A stretch of DNA of 64,000 nucleotides, taken from positions 1 through 64,000 of the forward strand of contig NZ_JAFCGY010000022.1 in the NCBI RefSeq assembly GCF_016836705.1. The letters are read 5' to 3'. The translations under genes and the position numbers were made by a program. This stretch comes from Mesorhizobium caraganae (lineage in GTDB: Bacteria > Pseudomonadota > Alphaproteobacteria > Rhizobiales > Rhizobiaceae). The notes beneath the pieces are model-generated. The model did no database searches. It was not told where the DNA came from and saw only the letters and a program-made list of their open reading frames with translations. Of the stretch, positions 43,887 through 52,744 are shown piece by piece (position 1 is the stretch's first letter; every line of letters begins with the position of its first letter).

Positions 43887-46700
43887 ATGGAACAGCGCCG
43901 GTCATCGCAGGGTTTCAAACGCAAGGAACTGGTGGGCAAGCTCAATCCGGTCTGCCTGCGCGCCTTCAAGGCCGCCGCCGACAGCGCCAAGCTGCGCGGT
44001 AATCCTTACGTCGAACTTGTCCATTTCATCGAGCAGCTGGTGCTGTCCGAGCGCTCGGATGTGCAGATGATCCTTGCCGATGCCGGCATCGATGCCAGCC
44101 GGCTGACCAGCGACATGACGCGGGCTGTCGACAAACTGCCTTATGGCGCCACCTCGATCGAGGAATTTTCCGATCATATCTTTCATGCCATCCAGGAAGC
44201 CTGGAGCCTGGCCGGGCTGCAGTTCAAGGCCGATGAGGTCCGCAGCGCGCATATTATCCTTGCCTGCCTGAAGACGCCGGTGCTGGAGGGCCTGGTGTCG
44301 AAGATCAGCGCCGAGTTCGACAAGATCGACGCCGACGCGGTCATCGCCCGCTTCGCCGAGGTGGTCGAGGGTTCACTCGAAGCCGGCGCTGCGGCTGCGG
44401 CTACTCCCGCCGCCGAGGCGCCGCGGCGGGCTCCGGGTGGGGATTCCGCGCTGGCCAAGTACGCCACCGATCTCACCCAACGCGCCCATGACGGCAAGAT
44501 CGATCCGGTCGTCGGCCGCGATCCGGAGATCCGGCAGATCATCGATATCCTGATGCGGCGCCGGCAGAACAACCCGATCCTGACCGGCGAGGCCGGCGTC
44601 GGCAAGACGGCGGTGGTAGAGGGCTTCGCCTTGCGCATCGCCCAGGGTGACGTACCGCCGCCGCTGCAAGGCATCAGCGTGCGCATGCTCGATGTCGGCC
44701 TCATGCAGGCCGGCGCCAGCGTCAAGGGCGAGTTCGAAAAGCGCCTGAAGGCGGTCATCGACGAGGTTCAATCCTCCGAAACGCCGGTGATCCTGTTCAT
44801 CGACGAGGCGCACACGCTGATCGGAGCCGGCGGTGCGGCTGGAACCGGCGACGCCGCCAATCTGCTGAAACCGGCGCTGGCGCGCGGCGAACTGCGCACC
44901 ATCGCGGCAACCACCTGGGCCGAATACAAGCAGCACATCGAAAAGGACCCGGCGCTGACCCGCCGTTTCCAGGTGGTCAAGATCGACGAGCCGTCGGAAG
45001 CGGTCGCCGTTCTCATGCTGCGCGGCGTCGCCGGCGTGCTCGAACAGCACCACGAGGTGCAGATCCTCGACGAGGCGATCGAGGCGGCGGTCAGCCTGTC
45101 GCATCGCTACATCCCGGCGCGGCAATTGCCTGACAAGGCGGTGAGCCTGCTCGACACCGCTTGCGCCAGGGTCGCGGTCTCGCAGCACGCGACGCCGGCT
45201 GAGGTCGAGGACATTTTGCGCCGCCGCCAGGCGCTGGAGGTCGAAAGCGGCATCATCGGCCGCGAAGCGGCGATCGGTATCGAAGTGGCCGACCGGCAGG
45301 CGCGGGTCGAGGCCGGACTTACTGAGACCGAGACGACGCTCGCCGCCGCCGAGGCGCGCTGGGAGCGCGAAAAGGCGCTGGTAGCCGAAATCCTCGAACT
45401 GCGCGCCAGGCTGCGTGGCGAGGGCGTGCCGCTGGATGAGGTTGCGGCGAACGAGGCCGATGCCGAAACAGCGACGCCGGACGAAGAAAAGACCAAGGTG
45501 CCGAAGGCCGAGCCGCCCAAGGCTGAAACGTCCAAGCCCGAGAAGCCTAAGGCCAAGGCGGCCAAAGCCAAGGCCGAGGCGCTTGCGGACGCCGAGGCGG
45601 CGCCCACGGATCCCGCAGCTGATCTTGCAAGGCTGCGCGAGCTGATGGCTGAACTTGCCACGGCGCAAGGCGAGACGCCGCTGATCCTGCCCTCCGTCGA
45701 CCGCAACGCGGTGGCGGCCGTGGTCCAGGACTGGACAGGCATCCCGACGGGCAGAATGCTGTCCAGCCAGACCGAAAAGGCGCTCAAGCTGGCCACCACC
45801 TTGTCCGAGCGCGTCGTCGGCCAGGACCACGCGATGGAGATGATCGCTAAGCGCGTCCAAACCAGCCGCGCCGGGCTCGGCGCGCCGGAAAAGCCGGTCG
45901 GCGTGTTCCTGCTTTGCGGCCCGTCGGGCGTCGGCAAGACCGAGACGGCGCTGGCGCTTGCCGAAACACTTTACGGCGGCGAGCAGAACCTGATCTCGAT
46001 CAACATGTCCGAATTCCAGGAAGCGCACACCGTCTCGACACTGAAAGGCGCACCGCCCGGCTATGTCGGCTACGGCAAGGGCGGCATCCTGACCGAGGCC
46101 GTGCGCAGAAAACCCTATTCGGTGATCCTGCTCGACGAGGTCGAGAAGGCCCATCCCGATGTGCACGAAATCTTCTTCCAGGTTTTCGACAAGGGCATGA
46201 TGGATGACAGCGAAGGCCGGCGCATCGACTTCAAGAACACGCTGATCCTGCTGACCTCCAATGTCGGCTCCGAAGTCATCATGGAGCGGACCCAGAACGG
46301 CACGGTGAGGGCAGGGCTCGACGGCCTCGACGCAGCGTTGCGCGCCCCGTTGCTGAAGGTCTTCCCGGCGGCCTTTCTCGGCCGCGTCGTGACCATTCCC
46401 TACTACCCGCTGTCGGATTCGATGATCGAGGCCATCACCCGCCATCAGTTCGGCAAGATCGCGCGGCGGCTGCGCGCCAGCCACGACGCCGAACTGGTGA
46501 TCGGCGACGGCGTCATGGCGCTGGTCAAGGCGCGCTGCACCGAAATCGAGTCCGGCGGCCGCATGATCGACGCCATCCTCACCAACACGCTGCTGCCGGA
46601 ACTCAGCCGCGGCGTGCTGAACCGTTCGCTCGACGGCGAGAAGATGACCAAGGTGACGGTCAGCGCTTCCGCGGACGGGTTTGCCTATTCGTTCGAATAG
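43887..46700 (+). CDS. tssH: ClpV sheath-recycling AAA+ ATPase (TssH)
   Basis: 937 residues from the ATG at 43887, behind AGGAG; an upstream ATG at 43818 adds 23 residues without support. N-terminal Clp_N repeats (1-150), first AAA+ module with Walker A (GEAGVGKTAVVEG) and Walker B (VILFIDEAHTLIG), a coiled-coil middle domain, and a second AAA+ module with GPSGVGKTETALAL and VILLDEVEKAHPD. ClpV hexamers pull TssC apart after contraction. Odd feature: a run of Lys/Ala/Pro/Glu repeats (about residues 522-575; PKAEPPKAETSKPEKPKAKA) sits between the coiled coil and the second module. The gene stands alone on the plus strand and ends 25 bases from the convergent VWA gene. Confidence 0.96.
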   Translation: MEQRRSSQGFKRKELVGKLNPVCLRAFKAAADSAKLRGNPYVELVHFIEQLVLSERSDVQMILADAGIDASRLTSDMTRAVDKLPYGATSIEEFSDHIFHAIQEAWSLAGLQFKADEVRSAHIILACLKTPVLEGLVSKISAEFDKIDADAVIARFAEVVEGSLEAGAAAAATPAAEAPRRAPGGDSALAKYATDLTQRAHDGKIDPVVGRDPEIRQIIDILMRRRQNNPILTGEAGVGKTAVVEGFALRIAQGDVPPPLQGISVRMLDVGLMQAGASVKGEFEKRLKAVIDEVQSSETPVILFIDEAHTLIGAGGAAGTGDAANLLKPALARGELRTIAATTWAEYKQHIEKDPALTRRFQVVKIDEPSEAVAVLMLRGVAGVLEQHHEVQILDEAIEAAVSLSHRYIPARQLPDKAVSLLDTACARVAVSQHATPAEVEDILRRRQALEVESGIIGREAAIGIEVADRQARVEAGLTETETTLAAAEARWEREKALVAEILELRARLRGEGVPLDEVAANEADAETATPDEEKTKVPKAEPPKAETSKPEKPKAKAAKAKAEALADAEAAPTDPAADLARLRELMAELATAQGETPLILPSVDRNAVAAVVQDWTGIPTGRMLSSQTEKALKLATTLSERVVGQDHAMEMIAKRVQTSRAGLGAPEKPVGVFLLCGPSGVGKTETALALAETLYGGEQNLISINMSEFQEAHTVSTLKGAPPGYVGYGKGGILTEAVRRKPYSVILLDEVEKAHPDVHEIFFQVFDKGMMDDSEGRRIDFKNTLILLTSNVGSEVIMERTQNGTVRAGLDGLDAALRAPLLKVFPAAFLGRVVTIPYYPLSDSMIEAITRHQFGKIARRLRASHDAELVIGDGVMALVKARCTEIESGGRMIDAILTNTLLPELSRGVLNRSLDGEKMTKVTVSASADGFAYSFE

Positions 46701-46725
46701 GTCTCACAGCGAGCCTGTGCCGGCT

Positions 46726-47955
46726 CTATTGCTGCGGTGTCTCCGTCTCGGCGCGGATCAGTTTGATGTCTGCGCCCGCCGCCCAGGCGCCGATATCCTC
46801 GCGCCGCAATGCCGCCGCCATCATGTCGGGAAACAGGTCCGGCGTGCAGGCGAAGACCGGTATGCCGAGCGCTGCGACCGAGGCCGACATCGCCGGATCG
46901 TAGCCCGGCCGGCCCTGATCGGTCAGCGCCAGCAGAACCACGACATTGACGCCGGATCGCACCAGCGCCGCCAGCCGCCGCAGCAAGTCCTGTCCGCTGC
47001 CGCCTTCGTAAAGGTCGGTGATCAGCACGAAGTGGGATTTGGTCGGCCGCTCGATGCGGTCGGCGCAATAGGCAACCGCCTGGTTGATGTCGGTGCCCCC
47101 GCCAAGCTGCACGCCAAACAGCACTTCGACGGGATCGCTGAGCTCCTCGGTCAGATCGACGATGGCCGTGTCGAAACAGACCAGCTTGGTGCGCACCACC
47201 GGCAGCGAGGCCATGACAGCAGCGAAGATCGAGGCATAGATCACTGAGCTCGCCATCGAGCCGGACTGGTCGACGCACAGCACCACCTCGTCGAGATCGA
47301 CCAGCCGGCGCTGCTTGCGCATGAAACCGACGAGTTTTTCCGGCACGATGGTTTTCTGCTCGGGCTGGTAGTGGCGAAGATTGGCCGAGATGGTGCGCGG
47401 CCAGTCGATGTCGCGTTGGCGCGGGCGGTTGGTGCGGCGCGAGCGGTCGAGCGCGCCGCGGATCGCCTCGGCGGTCTTCTGCTCCAGCCGCTGCATCAGC
47501 TTGGCGACGATGTCGGCGATGATGGTACGGGCAATGTCCTTGGTCTTGGCCGGCATCACCGAGCGCAGCGAAATCAGGTCGGCGACGAGATTGACGTCGG
47601 CCTCGATGGCCTTGAGGAATTCCGGCTCCATCAGCATCTGCTTCAGGTTCAGCCGCTCGAAGGCGTCCTTCTGCACGATCTGGACCACCTGCGCGGGAAA
47701 GAAGGAGCGGATATCGCCCATCCACTGCGCCACGCGCGGCGCCGAGCGGCCGAGCCCGCCGCGCCGCTTGCGCGGGTCGGCATCGGCATTGGCGCCGTCG
47801 CCGTAAAGCGCATCGAGCGCCGATGACAGTTTTTTGTCGTCGCTGGAAAGGGCAGACGAAGCCTCGTCATCGGCGCCGATCGCCAGCCGCCAGCGGCGCT
47901 CGCGCTCGCCATCGACAGATGCGGCGGCGCTATCCGCGTCTTTCTCGTCTTCCAT
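46726..47955 (-). CDS. VWA-domain protein of the MoxR/VWA/SWIM block
   Basis: 409 residues from the ATG at 47955; the longer open frame upstream is a shadow of the DUF5682 gene. The N-terminal half is charged and helical (SSALSSDDKKLSSALDALYG, then PRVAQWMGDIRSFFPAQVVQ). The C-terminal von Willebrand A domain (about 220-400) has an intact metal site: DQSGSMASS, Thr in GGGTDINQA, and Asp in LITDLYEGG. No signal peptide, so cytoplasmic. VWA proteins of this kind work with MoxR-type AAA+ ATPases, which load or remodel partner proteins; the ATPase gene lies one gene upstream. Last gene of the five-gene block. Confidence 0.88.
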   Translation of the reverse strand: MEDEKDADSAAASVDGERERRWRLAIGADDEASSALSSDDKKLSSALDALYGDGANADADPRKRRGGLGRSAPRVAQWMGDIRSFFPAQVVQIVQKDAFERLNLKQMLMEPEFLKAIEADVNLVADLISLRSVMPAKTKDIARTIIADIVAKLMQRLEQKTAEAIRGALDRSRRTNRPRQRDIDWPRTISANLRHYQPEQKTIVPEKLVGFMRKQRRLVDLDEVVLCVDQSGSMASSVIYASIFAAVMASLPVVRTKLVCFDTAIVDLTEELSDPVEVLFGVQLGGGTDINQAVAYCADRIERPTKSHFVLITDLYEGGSGQDLLRRLAALVRSGVNVVVLLALTDQGRPGYDPAMSASVAALGIPVFACTPDLFPDMMAAALRREDIGAWAAGADIKLIRAETETPQQ

Positions 47956-47957
47956 CG

Positions 47958-50207
47958 TCACGCTCCGCTCGCAAGCAGGGGGCCAAGCCGCTCCAGGTGC
48001 CGGCGCCAGGCCTCGCCACCATCCGGCGCCGGGGTCAGGCCGGCCGGCAGCCTGGCGGTGCGGCCGAGCACGGCCTCGATCAGCCGCCGGCGCTCCATGC
48101 TGTCCAGGTTGGAGAAGACGCGGCGCAGGAGGGGCAGATGTGCGATGAAAGCATCCTCGTCGAGCGATTTCAGCCATGCATCGACGGCGCCGCGCAGACC
48201 TTCGTCATAGATCAGCCGCTGGCCGGCAGTGCTGAAGAAACCTTCGAAAAAACCCGCCGCCTGCGCGACCGGCGTCCCCGGCGACAGCCTGCGCCCGAGC
48301 AGTCCGGCGGCGTCCTCGGCCGACAGCTGCCCGGCCTCGTAGAGCAGATGCGCCGCGCAGCCGGCGAGCAACGCCGTCGAACGCTGCCCCTCCAGCACGC
48401 CGGTCAGTCCATTGCGCCAGGCGTCGAGCACGTCTTCGCCAGGCTCGACCAGGCGGATCGCCGCGTCCGCCTTGCGCACCGCGCCGACCAATGTCGTGGC
48501 GGCCTGTTCGTCCAGATCGCGCACCGCATAAGGCAAGGCGATCGCGGCCTCGACGATCAGCCGTTCCAACAAACCGGACAACCGGTTGGTTTCGGTCTTG
48601 CGCGCCTCGCCGTAACGGATGATGTCGGCAAGCGGCGGCAGCGAGGCCAGGATTTCCAGGCATTCGCTGCTGTGCGCCGCGCGCGCTTCCAACGCCGCAA
48701 GGCCGGCGTTCGAGGCCTCGGACAGGTCAGCCGTGATGGCGCTCTGGACCAGTGCGGCAAGCGTGTCGAGGCTGGCCGCGGCGCCGAGCATCTGGATCAG
48801 GCGGCCATTGGCCGCCTTTTCGATGGTCGGGCCGTAGATCAGGTTCTCGACCAGGCGCACGGCATATTCCGGCTCCCAGGCCAGGGTCCACTTTTCGCGG
48901 AAGGTGCCGCGGCTGCGGCCGGCGTCGGCCAGCCTGCCCCACTGTACGCCGAGCACGTTCAGCCGGTGCAGCAATGTCGAGCGAAACAGCCCGCTTTCGC
49001 TGCGCAAATCGACGGACAGTTCGCGCTCGAGCGCCTCCGGCTTCAGCCGTGCCGCTTTCTGGTTGCGCTGCAGATCCTCGATCAGCGGGGCCAGCGGCGT
49101 GTCGGGTGGGATCTCGCCGACATCCGCGCCCAAAAGCAGCTCGGCTTCAACGAGGGACCACAGCACCGCTTCGCCGTTGAACAGCGCCGCGATCGCCGCG
49201 TCGCGCAATTCCTCGAAGCCGGGTTTCGGCCGGTCGCGAATGGCGGCCAGCGTGCGCGCAAGCCGCTCGGCCTCAATCAGCGACGCCGTCGAGACCAGAT
49301 GGCCCTTGGTCCGCAGCACCGCCGCGATCATCGCCAGCCAAAGCGTCGCGGCATCGCGCCGCTCGCGCGTGCGCCACAGATGTTTGCACCAGCCCGGCGC
49401 GACGACACCGGCGCCATAGCCATAGCCCAGCGCCAGGCGCGGTCCCGTCCATGGCGCCCATGTCATCGTGCTTTTGCGCCGGGCAATTCCCTTGATCAGC
49501 GCCTGGTCGTTCTTCTGCGTGTGCGCGGCCTGCAAGGCCGGCACGTGCCATGCGCCGCAGACGACGGCGATCGGTCCGTCGAACTCCTTGCGCGCGGCAG
49601 CGATTTCCAGCCGCATATGCGCTTCACGTTTGGCCTCGAACGGCGCGATCGTGCTTTCGCCATCGCGCAGCGTCGTCATCGCATCGGCGATGGCCGCGAA
49701 GATCGGACCCGGCTGCGGGTTCTGCTCGATAATGTCGGCCCACCAGCTCTCGCCGTCCTCATAGCCGGCGGCCGCAGCCAGTGTGCCGATCGGATCGCGA
49801 TGCGAAGCCGCCTCGCCATCCTCGCGGGTTTCCTCCTTGGGCTCGGCCTTGTCGGCCTCATCGGTCTTGTCGGCGCTCTCCGTCGCCGACGCGAAGCGCG
49901 CCGATGACGGCAGGTCGATGAACCGCAACGCCGCCTTGTTCTCCACCGCCCACACCGCCGCCTGGTATTCGGGCGAAAACTCGGCGAATGGCCAGAAGCT
50001 TGTCGCGGCCGGATCGTCCTCGGGATAGCAAAGCAGCGCCAACGGCGGCTGCATTTCCGGACGCGCCAGCAGCGGCAGCAGGGCGGACGCATCGCTCGGC
50101 CCCTCGATCAGCACCGCGACCGGCTGCAACTCCCGGAGCGCCTGCATCAGGCTGGCGGCGGAGCCCGGCCCGTGATGGCGGATGCCGAAATAGGCGACGT
50201 CGCTCAT
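47958..50207 (-). CDS. DUF5682 family protein of the MoxR/VWA/SWIM block
   Basis: 749 residues. The N-terminal domain (about 1-240) has YFGIRHHGPGSAASLMQALR, then VAVLIEGPSDASALL, and later PIAVVCGAWHVPALQAA. This spacing of Gly-x-x-His, Glu and Gly-x-x-His resembles the EreA/ChaN-TraB-GumN (TIKI-like) superfamily, which includes metal-dependent hydrolases. The rest (about 250-749) is helical, with repeated Ala/Leu-rich segments resembling HEAT or TPR-like packing. Family function is unknown. It sits between the MoxR and VWA genes with 2-4-base spacers, so it is a fixed member of the module. A role as the enzymatic effector of the block is inferred. Confidence 0.82.
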   Translation of the reverse strand: MSDVAYFGIRHHGPGSAASLMQALRELQPVAVLIEGPSDASALLPLLARPEMQPPLALLCYPEDDPAATSFWPFAEFSPEYQAAVWAVENKAALRFIDLPSSARFASATESADKTDEADKAEPKEETREDGEAASHRDPIGTLAAAAGYEDGESWWADIIEQNPQPGPIFAAIADAMTTLRDGESTIAPFEAKREAHMRLEIAAARKEFDGPIAVVCGAWHVPALQAAHTQKNDQALIKGIARRKSTMTWAPWTGPRLALGYGYGAGVVAPGWCKHLWRTRERRDAATLWLAMIAAVLRTKGHLVSTASLIEAERLARTLAAIRDRPKPGFEELRDAAIAALFNGEAVLWSLVEAELLLGADVGEIPPDTPLAPLIEDLQRNQKAARLKPEALERELSVDLRSESGLFRSTLLHRLNVLGVQWGRLADAGRSRGTFREKWTLAWEPEYAVRLVENLIYGPTIEKAANGRLIQMLGAAASLDTLAALVQSAITADLSEASNAGLAALEARAAHSSECLEILASLPPLADIIRYGEARKTETNRLSGLLERLIVEAAIALPYAVRDLDEQAATTLVGAVRKADAAIRLVEPGEDVLDAWRNGLTGVLEGQRSTALLAGCAAHLLYEAGQLSAEDAAGLLGRRLSPGTPVAQAAGFFEGFFSTAGQRLIYDEGLRGAVDAWLKSLDEDAFIAHLPLLRRVFSNLDSMERRRLIEAVLGRTARLPAGLTPAPDGGEAWRRHLERLGPLLASGA

Positions 50208-50211
50208 GACC

Positions 50212-51291
50212 TCAGATCGCTGCGTTCAGCGCCGCGTAATAGCCGGCATAATCGGGCCGCTTCTTCAGCACCGTTTCCAGATATTCCTCCAGCACCACCT
50301 TGTCTTGCACCGGGTCCTTGATGATGGCGCCGACAAGGCTGGCGGCAAGGCCTTCGGCGCCGAGCTTGCCGCTGTCGAACCACGCCGCCTGGCTGAGGCC
50401 GCCGACCATGGTGGCGATCGCCTCGGCGGTCGAGAGCGAGCCCGAAGGCGTCTTCAGCGTCACCTTGCCGTCAGCGGTCGCGCCCGAGCGCAACTCGCGG
50501 AAGATGGTCAGCACGCGGGCGATCTCCTCGCCGACATTTTTGGGCACCGGCAGGTCGAGCCCGCCGGCCATCTCGTCGACCCGCTTGGAAACGATCGCCA
50601 CCTCTTCGGCCATGTCTTCGGGCAGCGGCAGCACCACCACGTTGAAGCGACGCTTCAGCGCCGAGGACAGTTCGTTGACGCCCTTGTCGCGGTTGTTCGC
50701 TGTGGCGATGATGTTGAAGCCGCGCTGAGCGTAGATCGAGCTGTTGAGTTCCGGGATCGGCATCATCTTTTCCGACAGCACGGTGATCAGCGTGTCCTGC
50801 ACGTCGGAGCCCATGCGGGTCAGCTCTTCCAGCCGGCAGAGCTTGCCGCTCTCCATGGCGCGATAGAGCGGCGTCGGCACCAGCGCCTCCTGGCTCGGCC
50901 CCTTGGCCAAGAGCTGGGCATAGTTCCAGCCATAGCGGATCTGGTTCTCGTCGGTGCCGGCCGTGCACTGCACGATCAGTGTCGAGTCGCCCATGATGGC
51001 GGCGGCGAGATGTTCCGACACCCAGGATTTGGCGGTACCGGGAACGCCGAGCAGCAGCAGCGCGCGGTCGGTGGCGAGTGTCGCGACAGCGGTTTCCATC
51101 AGTCGGCGGCGGCCAACATATTTCGGCGATATCACGGTGCCGTCGCTGGCCTTGCCGCCGAGCAGATAGGTCAGCACGGCCTTTGGCGACAGGCTCCATC
51201 CCGCCGGCTTCTGGCGGTCGTCATTGCGCGCCAGCGCCTGCAGTTCGGACGCATAGGCCTGCTCGACCGGGAGGCGGATAGCTGCGTTCAT
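50212..51291 (-). CDS. MoxR-type AAA+ ATPase of the MoxR/VWA/SWIM block
   Basis: 359 residues, a single AAA+ module. Walker A is LLLLGVPGTAKSWVSEHL, with Lys-Ser in the nucleotide site. The Walker B region reads LCRLEELTRMGSDVQDTLI with the Glu pair instead of the usual Asp-Glu. Sensor and arginine-finger regions follow (FNIIATANNRDKGVNELSSA, LKRRFNVVVLPLPED). MoxR ATPases act as chaperones that activate or load partners with VWA proteins as adaptors, as in the MoxR/CbbQ-CbbO and RavA-ViaA systems. Four bases separate it from the DUF5682 gene; 19 bases from the DUF5691 gene. Confidence 0.9.
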   Translation of the reverse strand: MNAAIRLPVEQAYASELQALARNDDRQKPAGWSLSPKAVLTYLLGGKASDGTVISPKYVGRRRLMETAVATLATDRALLLLGVPGTAKSWVSEHLAAAIMGDSTLIVQCTAGTDENQIRYGWNYAQLLAKGPSQEALVPTPLYRAMESGKLCRLEELTRMGSDVQDTLITVLSEKMMPIPELNSSIYAQRGFNIIATANNRDKGVNELSSALKRRFNVVVLPLPEDMAEEVAIVSKRVDEMAGGLDLPVPKNVGEEIARVLTIFRELRSGATADGKVTLKTPSGSLSTAEAIATMVGGLSQAAWFDSGKLGAEGLAASLVGAIIKDPVQDKVVLEEYLETVLKKRPDYAGYYAALNAAI

Positions 51292-51310
51292 GGTGCTGTT
51301 CTCCGGATTG

Positions 51311-52744
51311 TCATGTGTTGGTTCCCGTCAGGGCTGCATTGAGGCGCAGAAAAGCGAGCGAAGCCGCCGCCGGCGGCATGCCGGCCGCAACAATGTCGCC
51401 GATCAGTCGTTCCGCTGTCGCCGCAGTGGCAAGAAAGCCTATCGTTTCCAGGGCGTGCTCCGCGCTTCGCTTCGCGGGCTCGTCGTTTCCCGCAACCTTG
51501 GAGCGCAGTGCCGACAGCGCCTTGCCATTTGTCAGATCGCCCCATTCAAGCCAGCTTGCTTCGGCGCCTTCGACCAGGTTGAGCGCTTCAAGATTCTGCG
51601 CGTCCTTCAGGATCTGCCTGATCAGAGTACGCTTCCTGCCGCTGTCCAGACGCAACATGAGCTGGAAGACGAAAAGCGCCGGCTTGCCACCTTCGGCGAC
51701 AAGCGTGTCCGCCAACAGCGCCACCGTGGCATCGCTGCCGGATACCGCGACCATCCGAACGAGAGACAGATCCGCTCTGTCGTCGACACCGAATTGCCAT
51801 GCCCCGATGAAATCGGACTCTGTTTTACCGAAGCGCGCGGCAAGGTCGACCAGGTAGCAGCTTGCAAACAGGTCGACGCGCCGACTTTCTTGGGCAGCCG
51901 ACTTCAGCTTTGCCGGCGTGTAGGTGGTGCGGCGGCGGATGAAGCCGGATTTGCCTTCTGCGATGAAGGCGGCGAGTTCGGCAACGGGATCGTCGGCTCC
52001 ACCGTCGCCGGCGCGGCCGTGCTCGCCCAGCCTTGCCAGCAGCCGCCCTGCCAGTTCCTGCACCTTGCCGGAGCGGTCGGCGGCCAGGCTTTTCAGGAAC
52101 GGCGCGTCCGCGGGCGTCAGGCCAAAATGCATGAGTTCGATCAGTGTAAGCCGGACTTCCGCCGGTTCGCCCGGCGCCTTGGTCTCAATCAGCGAACGGG
52201 CCGCCGCCGGATCGCGGCGGCGCATCTCGCCCAGCGCGATGCGGCGCGCGGCAGGATAGAAGTCATCCCAGTTCTGCACCGTCAGCTGCTCCTGCGGGGC
52301 GATCTTCAGCCCCTCCACGCTGGCCTGCCAGTCGATCCACGGCGCATAGACGTCGGGGCTGTTCTGATCCGACGCGGAGGGCATCCAGTCCATCGGATGC
52401 AGCACGTAGCCGCGGCTGGCGACGAGTGTCGCCACGCGTGACTTGCGCCGCGCATCGGCGGCGTGCTTCAGGGTAGCGCGCAACAGTGGCCGCAACCGCT
52501 CCGGCAGCATCGGCAGGCCAAGCCTTGGCAGCGGCGGGCGCCGCTTCAATGTCTTCGGCGCGGCGGGCCGCAAGCCGACATCGAGCGCTTGCGCCGCGAT
52601 CGCAAGCAGTTGCCGTTCGCGTTCGTCCGGGCTTGCGCCGGCGGCGATTTCCTTCCATGCGGCCGGCGCCAGATCGAATGTGGTCCCGCCGGTGATCCAG
52701 CAGTCGCGCATCGTCGCCAGGCCGGTCTGCTCAAGCTCGTTCAT
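51311..52744 (-). CDS. DUF5691 family protein of the MoxR/VWA/SWIM block
   Basis: 477 residues from the ATG at 52744, which overlaps the SWIM gene stop (ATGA). Soluble and helical: an N-terminal segment with ERERQLLAIAAQALDVGLRP, a central GYVLHPMDWMPS and WDDFYPAARRIALGEMRRRD, then helical pairs reminiscent of HEAT repeats (LMHFGLTPADAPFLKSLAAD). No catalytic motif is visible. DUF5691 genes usually stand beside SWIM and MoxR genes, as here, but I know of no assigned function. A scaffold linking the SWIM protein to the ATPase is a guess. Confidence 0.82.
   Translation of the reverse strand: MNELEQTGLATMRDCWITGGTTFDLAPAAWKEIAAGASPDERERQLLAIAAQALDVGLRPAAPKTLKRRPPLPRLGLPMLPERLRPLLRATLKHAADARRKSRVATLVASRGYVLHPMDWMPSASDQNSPDVYAPWIDWQASVEGLKIAPQEQLTVQNWDDFYPAARRIALGEMRRRDPAAARSLIETKAPGEPAEVRLTLIELMHFGLTPADAPFLKSLAADRSGKVQELAGRLLARLGEHGRAGDGGADDPVAELAAFIAEGKSGFIRRRTTYTPAKLKSAAQESRRVDLFASCYLVDLAARFGKTESDFIGAWQFGVDDRADLSLVRMVAVSGSDATVALLADTLVAEGGKPALFVFQLMLRLDSGRKRTLIRQILKDAQNLEALNLVEGAEASWLEWGDLTNGKALSALRSKVAGNDEPAKRSAEHALETIGFLATAATAERLIGDIVAAGMPPAAASLAFLRLNAALTGTNT

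Noticed and set aside
44373..46484. A minus-strand open frame of 703 codons opposite clpV
   Set aside because: clpV shows complete AAA+ motifs on the plus strand; the opposite frame is featureless.
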